DNA from: JANNMJ01 sp031397815
Lineage (GTDB): Bacteria; Bacteroidota; Bacteroidia; Cytophagales; Hymenobacteraceae
Direction of reading: 5' to 3'
DNA length: 10,321 bases
Assembly: GCA_031397815.1 (NCBI GenBank)
Contig: JANNMJ010000177.1
Location: 1 to 10,321 of the forward strand
This document shows positions 1 through 5,347 of this stretch, piece by piece (position 1 is the first letter of the stretch; every line of letters begins with the position of its first letter). The notes below the pieces were generated by a model that saw nothing but the letters and a program-made list of their open reading frames with translations, did no database searches and was not told the DNA's origin. The position numbers and the translations under genes are program-made.

Positions 1-60
1 TTGTTCCTGCTGGCGAAGGATCGCAACGATTTGCCCTTCGCTGAATCGGCTTTTACGCAT
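1..60 (-). CDS. IS3-family transposase OrfA, N-terminal fragment (runs off the window)
   Basis: Read on the minus strand from the ATG at 60, the first twenty codons give MRKSRFSEGQIVAILRQQEQ. This is the characteristic start of OrfA proteins of the IS3 family (the MKKSRFTEEQI-type N-terminus that opens the helix-turn-helix domain). OrfA binds the element ends; with OrfB (DDE integrase fold) it forms the transposase by programmed -1 frameshifting. Only this fragment is inside the window, so the remainder of orfA, all of orfB and the other inverted repeat are not visible. No Shine-Dalgarno sequence precedes the ATG. The family call rests on the N-terminal motif alone, but that motif is distinctive. 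Whether the element is intact cannot be judged here. Confidence 0.8.
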   Translation of the reverse strand, partial: MRKSRFSEGQIVAILRQQEQ

Positions 61-115
61 CAGTCAACTGAGTTTGGGTGGGGGAAGATACCCGCCAAAA
101 CTCTACTTCTGACTG
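1..115 (-). mobile_element. End of an IS3-family insertion sequence
   Basis: The element is inferred from the orfA start at 60-1. The roughly 50 bp upstream of that ATG (minus strand, from about 115) is the usual size of an IS3 terminal non-coding region and contains GTAGAGTTTTGGCGG-type sequence that resembles terminal repeats of this family. The exact boundary is uncertain: the junction with the disrupted host gene lies somewhere between about 100 and 122. It cannot be fixed because the other end and the target-site duplication are outside the window. Confidence 0.6.
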
Positions 116-588
116 ACTACGTTTTGGGGGAAGAGGACAACGCGGGTGCTTATATCTATTTTGAAAAGCGGGGACGTGGCAGCTCCATTATTACGCATTA
201 TCAGCTCGCCGGTCGGAAGAAAACAGGCAACGACCCAATTGGGATGGGAAGCAAAGCCGCCGCCGGTCACTGTGCCAAGTATGGTTACAGAGCCGTCATC
301 GGCCACCCTGACCAGCTGGTCGCCCGCTATTCCATAGAGATAATTATCAAGCTCATTGTAGGCGCTTGCGTTATAAGAAACCGTTGCTGGGCCAATAGGG
401 ATGAGCGTTGTGCTACCAATAGCCCCTTGGTATAACTGCGTATTAGAGGTAGCGGCGGATGTGGAGCTTGCTGTGATGTAGTACAAGGAAGAACATGTAA
501 ACGGTCCTTGTGCGGCTGCACGTTGGAAAGACAGCAATAGAGCGACTATCAAAAGAGCCGCTTTGGCCAGCAGAAGTGTTTTGTTCAT
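103..588 (-). CDS. Secreted protein, N-terminal part, apparently truncated by the IS3 insertion
   Basis: The reading frame from the ATG at 588 encodes 161 residues. Residues 1-26 form a clear Sec signal peptide: Asn-Lys start, a hydrophobic core LLLAKAALLIVALLL, and an AAA|Q cleavage site. Residues 33-150 show short beta-strand-like repeats (LYYITA, LDNYLYGIAGDQLVRV, GSVTILGTV) of the kind found in propeller-like domains such as DUF6923 in large secreted Bacteroidota proteins; that family assignment is from appearance only. Such proteins are normally several hundred residues or more, often with a C-terminal sorting domain. This frame instead ends in NVVSQK-stop inside the presumed IS terminus, so the gene is probably interrupted and the last few residues are IS-encoded. 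It has its own candidate promoter and an inverted repeat upstream. Any remaining 3' part of the gene would lie beyond the IS, outside the window. Confidence 0.6.
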   Translation of the reverse strand: MNKTLLLAKAALLIVALLLSFQRAAAQGPFTCSSLYYITASSTSAATSNTQLYQGAIGSTTLIPIGPATVSYNASAYNELDNYLYGIAGDQLVRVADDGSVTILGTVTGGGFASHPNWVVACFLPTGELIMRNNGAATSPLFKIDISTRVVLFPQNVVSQK

Positions 589-622
589 GGGTGATGAACA
601 GTTAAGGGTTTAGGTGAAAAAC

Positions 623-642
623 ATTCAACACAATAGTTGAAT
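623..642. repeat. Perfect 7-bp inverted repeat upstream of the secreted-protein gene
   Basis: ATTCAAC and GTTGAAT form a perfect inverted repeat separated by six bases, ending 35 bp before the ATG at 588. It sits at or just after the predicted transcription start of the candidate promoter at 648-679. It could therefore be an operator for a dimeric regulator or a weak 5'-UTR hairpin. No regulator is identified. Confidence 0.35.
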
Positions 643-647
643 CGACA

Positions 648-679
648 TAAAACTAGTTACTATTTGCTTCCCCCGCAAA
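648..679 (-). promoter_or_regulatory. Candidate promoter of the secreted-protein gene
   Basis: On the minus strand TTTG (679-676) is followed after 20 bases by TAGTTTTA (655-648). This matches the Bacteroidota sigma-ABfr-type consensus TTTG / TAnnTTTG with one mismatch in the -7 box. Transcription would start near 640, about 50 bp before the ATG at 588. It is supported only by motif and spacing. Confidence 0.35.
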
Positions 680-1124
680 TACTAAATTTTTCCGTACAAG
701 TACAATTGCTTCACCCGGTAGCATTTGGTTGATTCTAGATAGCAGAACGTGTTCTTAGCTAAGGATATGCGCCACGAAAAGCCCGCCGATGACCGCAATC
801 GACTGACTATACATGATAGCAACGACCATAGCCGATGCAAACCGGCCCGCGCCCGCGCCCCGCGAGCGGCGCTACCAGCCACCCGCCAGCTCGCCCCCGC
901 CGCCGGTTTCAACGAATGCCTCGACTTCGGCGGAACCGACAAGTCCGAGCTACTCGAAAGCCTCGCGCTGTGCTGGCTTGACCTAGCCATCGTGCAGGGT
1001 CACGGGGGCGGCATGGCGTTTAAGGTGGTGCGCCGGTGATTTGGGCGAGGTAACGAGGTGCTGATTAAGCCTGAAAGCCGGGGGGGATTGCTCGTTATCG
1101 GCTTTTGTGGTTTTTAGCAGTCAA

Positions 1125-1703
1125 TCATTTCAACGCAGCTAAACGCTTTGAATCATTTGAGGCATGTTGAACCATCCTGAAAACCTCGTGAGGATTCTCG
1201 ATAGCGTACCAACTATCGTGAATTTTTGTAACTACCCCTTCTTCATCAACTTGCGTATGACCGCTAAAAAAATTAATTGTCCCGACACTATACTTTCGTT
1301 CAACCACATTCACACCTACTTCAATGTTGGAAATTTTTTCATAGTTGATACTTTTAAAATCTGTTCCACCAACACCATTTCTCATCAACACCCTTGTTTC
1401 TGAAAATCTATACAAAGCTTTAGGAAAGCAAAGGATGTTTTTCAGCAAAGAATATAAGCCTTGAAGCAAAGGAACAAGACCAAACAATCCCACAAACAGC
1501 CCGGGAGACGTTCCATCATCGGTTTTTTCGTTTAACGAGAATGTCAGCCAAGCTATACCAAACACGGCCAAAAACAAGCCCGAAATTAAATTTCTTAAAA
1601 TATACGGAACAAACTTAGGCCTACCTCCCCACAGCAATTTCTCGCCTTCGCTTTTGACGCTATCGAAGCCGGAAAGCAACTCGTTGGCGGACACTAAACT
1701 CAT
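1125..1703 (-). CDS. Two-helix membrane protein with bacterial PH-like domain
   Basis: A 192-residue protein starting at the ATG at 1703. Residues 18-30 carry the GEKLLWGGRPK motif often seen just before the membrane part of bacterial PH (bPH2/DUF304, YdbS-like) proteins. Two hydrophobic segments at about 34-56 and 67-92 form a helical hairpin in the inner membrane. Residues about 97-180 look like the PH-like beta-sandwich: YRFSETRVLMRNG, then INYEKISNIEV, then WYAIENPHEVF. Members of this family are small membrane proteins of mostly unknown function, so no substrate or partner can be assigned. The coding sequence is clearly AT-richer than the threonine operon, as is the next gene upstream, suggesting both belong to a more recently acquired segment. 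The next gene ends 85 bp upstream. The fold call rests on motif layout only. Confidence 0.7.
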   Translation of the reverse strand: MSLVSANELLSGFDSVKSEGEKLLWGGRPKFVPYILRNLISGLFLAVFGIAWLTFSLNEKTDDGTSPGLFVGLFGLVPLLQGLYSLLKNILCFPKALYRFSETRVLMRNGVGGTDFKSINYEKISNIEVGVNVVERKYSVGTINFFSGHTQVDEEGVVTKIHDSWYAIENPHEVFRMVQHASNDSKRLAALK

Positions 1704-1788
1704 GTTGCCTTATTTGCCTTTGACAGCCCTTTTAACGACTGATTTTCAAATACTTGAACCAGACATACCATTTCTAAAAGTAAATTTA

Positions 1789-2238
1789 TCAAAACTTCCA
1801 CCACTTTTTTGCCACAGCAACCCGAGCAGATGATTGATCAATGACGTCCTTACCAGTCAAGTTCAGCGATTCGAGTTTAAAAACAAGAGGAATTAACTCA
1901 AAAAATGAATGCACCGAATCTTCAGTACCGTTCTCAAACTGCTTAGCAACTTTCGCAAACGGGAATATTTTATTTCCAGCATCGAAAGCAACACAAATTG
2001 CGTTGCTATCAGCATCCATATCCCAATCGCCGCCATAGTTCTCTATAATACACTTACCCAAAAAGGCAGCGATACTATTTACCAACCCAGAACTCTCACC
2101 CTTAACAAAGGCACCCCTATTCCGCTCAATAAATCCTTCGACAAACTCCACTGACTTTACATCAAAATCTAGGCTGAGCTCGGTTTTGACTAACTGCGCC
2201 AGTCGCTCTAACTCTTTTCTGGTCTCAATCTCAATCAT
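1789..2238 (-). CDS. Hypothetical acidic protein (149 aa)
   Basis: The frame runs from the ATG at 2238 to a TGA at 1789 and encodes a soluble, acidic protein with no signal peptide or membrane segment. Recognisable stretches are an N-terminal amphipathic helix (IETRKELERLAQLVKTEL), a central FLGKCIIENYGGDWD segment (59-73), and FPFAKVAKQFENGTEDSVHSFF (92-113). This order, a helix followed by 'FLG..II..YGG.W' and a 'P..KV.K.FENG..DS..SFF' block, recalls small uncharacterised proteins of the DUF3806 or immunity-protein type, but I cannot assign a family with confidence. It starts 21 bp after the cdd stop and could be transcribed with it. Its AT-rich composition matches the PH-domain gene rather than cdd, so the pair may be an inserted accessory segment. 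Confidence 0.6.
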   Translation of the reverse strand: MIEIETRKELERLAQLVKTELSLDFDVKSVEFVEGFIERNRGAFVKGESSGLVNSIAAFLGKCIIENYGGDWDMDADSNAICVAFDAGNKIFPFAKVAKQFENGTEDSVHSFFELIPLVFKLESLNLTGKDVIDQSSARVAVAKKWWKF

Positions 2239-2259
2239 GGTAGTGAATAGGCGTAGTCT

Positions 2260-2733
2260 TTACAAATTCTTCCCACTAAAAAACAGCGGCAATAACGCCG
2301 CCGCATCATCAATCACGCGGACGGGGATGGCGGTATCGGGGCAGGCCATCAGCACTTGGATGGGGGCGTTTTGATGCACCCGCACTTCTAGGAGGCTTTG
2401 GCGGCAGAGGCCGCACGGCGAGAGCGGGGCGTGCGCGAGGGCACGGTCGGTTTCGTAGGTGACGGCGATGGCGCGCACGGCGGGGCCGGTCATATCGAGC
2501 ATCCCCAGCACCACGCGCTCGGCGCAGATGCCGACGGGGAAAGCGGCGTTTTCGTGGTTGGCGCCGGTCAGGATTTCGCCGTTTTCCAGCAGCAGCGCCG
2601 CCCCTACACGGAAAGAGGAATACGGCGCGTAAGCCCCGGCCGCGGCCTGCTCAGCCGCCGCCAGCAAGCGCCGCTCATCGGCGGCGAGGTGCGCGCGGTC
2701 GGTATCGCGGTAAGAAAAAGAGAAGTGGCTCAT
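2260..2733 (-). CDS. cdd: Cytidine deaminase
   Basis: A 157-residue zinc enzyme of the homotetrameric cytidine deaminase family, which hydrolyses cytidine and deoxycytidine to uridine and deoxyuridine in pyrimidine salvage. Diagnostic motifs are YAPYSSFRVGAAL (35-47), the ENAAFPVGICAER block with zinc ligand Cys70 and catalytic Glu72, and SPCGLCRQ with zinc ligands Cys107 and Cys110. Residues 57-62 (GANHEN) supply the substrate-binding Asn-x-Glu. The length is slightly above the usual 130-140 residues because of an N-terminal extension. The ATG at 2733 is chosen because the open frame upstream runs through the 21-bp tandem repeat and gives low-complexity leucine/proline repeats unlike any deaminase. 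A candidate promoter lies 40 bp upstream. Confidence 0.95.
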   Translation of the reverse strand: MSHFSFSYRDTDRAHLAADERRLLAAAEQAAAGAYAPYSSFRVGAALLLENGEILTGANHENAAFPVGICAERVVLGMLDMTGPAVRAIAVTYETDRALAHAPLSPCGLCRQSLLEVRVHQNAPIQVLMACPDTAIPVRVIDDAAALLPLFFSGKNL

Positions 2734-2772
2734 ATCGAAATAAAGCGCCCCCAAACCCCGGCAGGCTGACAA

Positions 2773-2802
2773 CAAACTTAACTCCCCGCAACCCTGAGAA
2801 AA
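2773..2802 (-). promoter_or_regulatory. Candidate promoter of cdd
   Basis: On the minus strand a perfect -7 box TAAGTTTG (2780-2773) is preceded, after 18 bases, by TTTT (2802-2799), one mismatch from the -33 TTTG. Transcription would start near 2767, giving a short leader before the ATG at 2733. The tandem repeat begins only five bases upstream of this promoter. Confidence 0.45.
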
Positions 2803-2806
2803 GGGC

Positions 2807-2961
2807 GGTAAGCCTAGCAAAGCGCCCGGTAAGTCCAGCAAAGCGGTTGGTAAGCCTAGCAAAACGCCCGGTAAGTGGGGTAAGACGCCCGGTAAGCCGT
2901 GTAAGACGCTTGGTAAGCGGGGTAAAGTCTCCGGTAAGCCGTGTAAAGCGCCCGGTAAGCC
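2807..2961. repeat. 21-bp tandem repeat, 7 full copies plus a partial
   Basis: GGTAAG recurs exactly every 21 bases, at 2807, 2828, 2849, 2870, 2891, 2912, 2933 and 2954. A typical unit is GGTAAG-CCTAGCAAAGCGCCC. The first six bases are invariant, while the remaining fifteen vary between units. Several units contain a second GTAAG or GTAAA nine bases in, hinting at an older, shorter duplication. The array fills most of the gap between the thrC stop and the cdd promoter. It has no spacers, so it is a minisatellite rather than a CRISPR. Neither strand gives a convincing gene across it. Confidence 0.9.
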
Positions 2962-2972
2962 GGTACTCGATT

Positions 2973-4265
2973 TTAAGCCAAAACTTCCCGCAGGAACCCC
3001 TTCAGCGCCTCAAAATCGGCGGGAAGGTGGGTGGAGAGGATAGGCAGATGCGCGACGGCAGCCAGTGCGGGCGGCAAAGGGACGGCTATCCTGAGGATGG
3101 CTTCGACGCTCTCCTGAAACTTGGCGGGGTGGGCGGTGCCGAGGAAAATGCCCGTTTCGTGCGGTTGGCGCGTGGCCGCGAGGGCCGCCCACGCCACGGC
3201 GCCGTGCGGCTCGCTGAGGTAACCGGAATCGGTGTAGAGGTGACGTAGGGCGGCGCGGGTTTCGTCGTCGGAGATGCTTTGGGCGGTGAGGTGCGGCGGG
3301 TGGGGGCGCGCTAGTAGCGCCGCCACGCGGGGCCAGTTGTTCGGCGCGCTGACGTCCATGGCGTTGGAGAGGGTCGCGATGGTGGGGCGCACTTCCCATT
3401 GGCCGGTTTGGTAGTAGCGCGGCACGGTGGCGTTCGCGTTCGTCGCGATGACCCACCGGCCGACCGGCAGCCCCAGCGCCTGCGCGAGCAGCCCGGCGGT
3501 GAGGTCGCCGAAATTGCCGCTCGGCACGCTGATGACCGTCGTGGCGCGGCGCTCCGGCGGCACCTGCGCGAGGGCTTCAAAATAATACAGCGTCTGCGCG
3601 AGCAAGCGGGCGAAATTGATGGAATTCGCCGAGTTCAGACCATACCGCGTCACCAGCTCAGCATCCGCAAAAGCGGCTTTCACGAGCGCCTGACACGTAT
3701 CGAAATCTCCTTCCACCGCCACCGGCAGAATATTCCCGCCGAGCGTGCAGAACAATTTTTCCTGCAATTCCGAGATTTTTCCCTGCGGATAAAGCATCAC
3801 CACCCGCACGCCCGGCTGCCCGAAAAACGCGTGCGCCACGGCCGCCCCCGTATCACCGGACGTAGCAGACAAGATGGTCAGCGGGGCCGAATCAGCCGCA
3901 CGCCGCCGCAGCACGCCGAGGGTGCGGGCCATAAACCGGGCACCGAAATCCTTGAACGCGAGGGTCGGGCCGTGAAAAAGCTCCAGCGTGAAAACGCCTT
4001 CCGAAACCGGCACGAGCGGCGCCGGAAACGCAAAAGCATCGGTCAGGATCTCGGTGATTTCGGCTTTCGAAAATTCATCCCCGAGCAGCCGCCCGATGAT
4101 TTCAATCGAGCGCTCGACGAAGGGCAGCGACAGCAGGGCGTCTGTATCAGCAAAAGGCGTGATTTCCGAGGGAAAAAATAGGCCGCCGCCCGTGCCTATG
4201 CCACGCCGCACGGCTTCGGAAAAGGTAACGGTTTCGGTGGGGTGAAGGAGGTTGTGGAGGCGCAT
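2973..4265 (-). CDS. thrC: Threonine synthase
   Basis: A 430-residue PLP enzyme that converts O-phosphohomoserine to threonine, the last step of the pathway. The N-terminus has the threonine-synthase signature RGIGTGGGLFFP (21-32). The PLP-binding lysine is Lys105 in HGPTLAFKDFGARF. SATSGDTGAAVAHAF (133-147) is the phosphate/PLP-contacting loop of fold-type II enzymes, and ISVPSGNFGDLTAG is the second conserved glycine-rich loop. GTAHPAKF near residue 380 matches the C-terminal end of the family. Length and motif order fit the E. coli-type ThrC group. The ATG at 4265 directly precedes the conserved MRLHNLLHPTETV start. thrB ends 18 bp upstream, so the two are tightly coupled. No U-rich terminator is visible after the stop; the 21-bp repeat starts instead. 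Confidence 0.96.
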   Translation of the reverse strand: MRLHNLLHPTETVTFSEAVRRGIGTGGGLFFPSEITPFADTDALLSLPFVERSIEIIGRLLGDEFSKAEITEILTDAFAFPAPLVPVSEGVFTLELFHGPTLAFKDFGARFMARTLGVLRRRAADSAPLTILSATSGDTGAAVAHAFFGQPGVRVVMLYPQGKISELQEKLFCTLGGNILPVAVEGDFDTCQALVKAAFADAELVTRYGLNSANSINFARLLAQTLYYFEALAQVPPERRATTVISVPSGNFGDLTAGLLAQALGLPVGRWVIATNANATVPRYYQTGQWEVRPTIATLSNAMDVSAPNNWPRVAALLARPHPPHLTAQSISDDETRAALRHLYTDSGYLSEPHGAVAWAALAATRQPHETGIFLGTAHPAKFQESVEAILRIAVPLPPALAAVAHLPILSTHLPADFEALKGFLREVLA

Positions 4266-4283
4266 GGGGTGGACGTGTGTTAG

Positions 4284-5237
4284 TTATAGAGTGGCATCCG
4301 CAATCCGACAAACCCGCGTAAACCGGGCCGCATTAACAGGCATTGCCGCCTCAATGGCCGCAGCAACGGCCGTCGCCGCTTCCGCAGAATCCACCAATGC
4401 CACGCACGTCGGGCCGGAGCCAGAGAGGCCGAACGCCAAGGCGCCCGCCGCCAGCGCCGCAGTGCGCGCCTCGGCTAAGCCGGGCACCAGCTGGGCGCGG
4501 TGCGGCTCCACTAGCTCATCGCGCAGGAGGCGGGCGGCAGCGGGTCCGTCGTGCCGGTGCAGCGCGTCGATGAACGCCGCGAGGCGCTGCCCGAACGCTA
4601 CCGCTTGCCCCAAACGCCACGCCGTGGGCAGGATTTCGCGCGCCATTCGGGTCGAGACTTCGATGCCGGGGTAATGCACCACGAAGCGCCATTCGGGCGG
4701 CACCGGCAGCGGACGACAGCGGCGGCCAGTGGCCCGAAACTCATCGTCGGGGAGCAGCAATTGGAGGCCGCCGAGCAGGCACGGCGCCACGTTATCGTAA
4801 ATCGGGTCGCCGCTGACGGTGCCTTCCAGCTCAGCGGCTAGCGGCAAGAGCTGTTCGGTGGAAAAAGGCAGTCCGTAAAATTGATTTAAGGCGCGTAGCG
4901 TCGCCACGATGGAGGTTGCGCTTGAACCCAGTCCGCTCCCGACGGGCAGGTTCTTGAACAGCGTCAGCTTGCGCCCACGCGGCGCTATGCCCCGCCGGGC
5001 CAGCTCGCGGTGGAATACGGCATCAGCCAGTACGGCCAGATTATCCGCTGCCGGGCCGGGCAGCCGCGCCGCGTGCGTTCCGGCGAGGGTGAAGGAGAGG
5101 CCGTCGCCGGTTTCGGCAGGCAGAATCTCCACTTCATCGCCTAATGGCGGACCGCCGTCAATGGCGGTTAGGGCCGCGCCAAGCACATCGAAGCCGACAA
5201 TAAAATTACCAATCGAAACAGGAGCGAAAGCGACCAT
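4284..5237 (-). CDS. thrB: Homoserine kinase
   Basis: A 317-residue GHMP-superfamily kinase that phosphorylates homoserine with ATP to O-phosphohomoserine. Motif 1 is APVSIGNFIVGFDVLGAAL near the N-terminus (homoserine binding). Motif 2 is the ATP-binding glycine/serine loop PVGSGLGSSATS (98-109). Motif 3 is AFGLSGSGPTCVAL (about 268-281). Their order, spacing and the total length match ThrB. The ATG at 5237 is preferred: the frame continues eleven codons upstream to a TTG at 5270, but those codons lie in the palindromic repeat and are not conserved-looking. The gene sits between thrA (110 bp upstream, with repeats in the gap) and thrC (18 bp downstream), as expected for a thrABC operon. Confidence 0.96.
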   Translation of the reverse strand: MVAFAPVSIGNFIVGFDVLGAALTAIDGGPPLGDEVEILPAETGDGLSFTLAGTHAARLPGPAADNLAVLADAVFHRELARRGIAPRGRKLTLFKNLPVGSGLGSSATSIVATLRALNQFYGLPFSTEQLLPLAAELEGTVSGDPIYDNVAPCLLGGLQLLLPDDEFRATGRRCRPLPVPPEWRFVVHYPGIEVSTRMAREILPTAWRLGQAVAFGQRLAAFIDALHRHDGPAAARLLRDELVEPHRAQLVPGLAEARTAALAAGALAFGLSGSGPTCVALVDSAEAATAVAAAIEAAMPVNAARFTRVCRIADATL

Positions 5238-5240
5238 AAT

Positions 5241-5263
5241 GTAGCAGCGTCTCTCCGAGACGC
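5241..5263. repeat. GTAG-headed palindrome in the thrA-thrB gap (REP-like)
   Basis: GTAG (5241-5244) is followed by GCGTCTC (5247-5253), a TCC loop and GAGACGC (5257-5263): a perfect 7-bp stem. A GTAG tetranucleotide next to a short GC-rich hairpin is the hallmark of REP sequences mobilised by REP-associated tyrosine transposases. It lies right in front of thrB and, in the thr transcript, would fold between thrA and thrB. Membership of a dispersed family is inferred from form, not from a genome search. Confidence 0.5.
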
Positions 5264-5304
5264 GTGTCAATGATTAAATCAAACCCAAGCATGCGCACCA
5301 AACC

Positions 5305-5335
5305 AACGAGGATTGCTTCGTTCCTCGCAATGACA
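5305..5335. repeat. Dispersed-repeat-type palindrome GTCATTGCGAGGAACGAAGC
   Basis: On the minus strand this reads GTCATTGCGAGGAACGAAGC, continuing AATCCTCG. CGAGGA and TCCTCG (5327-5322 and 5312-5307) form a 6-bp stem with a nine-base loop. I recognise this as a short intergenic repeat type that recurs in many unrelated bacterial genomes. Here it sits 12 bp after the thrA stop codon, inside the operon. It lacks a U-tract, so it is not a normal intrinsic terminator; it could stabilise or cap the thrA message 3' end. Confidence 0.5.
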
Positions 5336-5347
5336 AAATCCGTTTAA

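Larger units (their letters stand above)
589..1124. other. Gene-poor stretch with a coding-like remnant
   Basis: These 536 bases separate the secreted-protein gene from the PH-domain gene and contain no gene I can name. The part near 589-740 is AT-rich and regulatory-looking. From about 830 to 1040 the sequence turns GC-rich, and the plus-strand frame ending at the TGA at 1037-1039 has strong G/C third positions. It reads ...FNECLDFGGTDKSELLESL and ends in MAFKVVRR. This suggests the 3' remnant of a degraded or horizontally acquired gene. The only upstream start in that frame is a GTG at 749 with an implausible, low-complexity N-terminal half, so I do not call it a gene. Confidence 0.35.

Noticed and set aside
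1..435. Plus-strand 144-codon open frame starting with TTG
   Set aside because: It runs antisense through the IS3 orfA start and the signal-peptide-bearing secreted gene; its product resembles no protein and has no sensible start.
2734..2862. N-terminal extension of cytidine deaminase by 43 residues
   Set aside because: It translates the tandem repeat and the promoter into low-complexity Leu/Pro sequence; the ATG at 2733 gives the family-like start.
2807..2961. Possible CRISPR array
   Set aside because: The units are contiguous 21-mers with only six invariant bases and no spacers; there is no cas gene nearby. It is a tandem repeat.
2847..3248. Plus-strand frame giving a heptad-like PVSxVRR repeat protein
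   Set aside because: The heptads are simply the 21-bp repeat translated, and the rest is antisense to thrC; the start is a TTG within the repeat.
3399..4181. 260-codon plus-strand open frame
   Set aside because: It is a shadow of GC-rich thrC, with an Arg/His/Gln-rich product and no domain.
5305..5335. Intrinsic terminator between thrA and thrB
   Set aside because: There is a stem but no T-tract in the transcript direction; a repeat element fits better, and thrB lacks an obvious promoter of its own.
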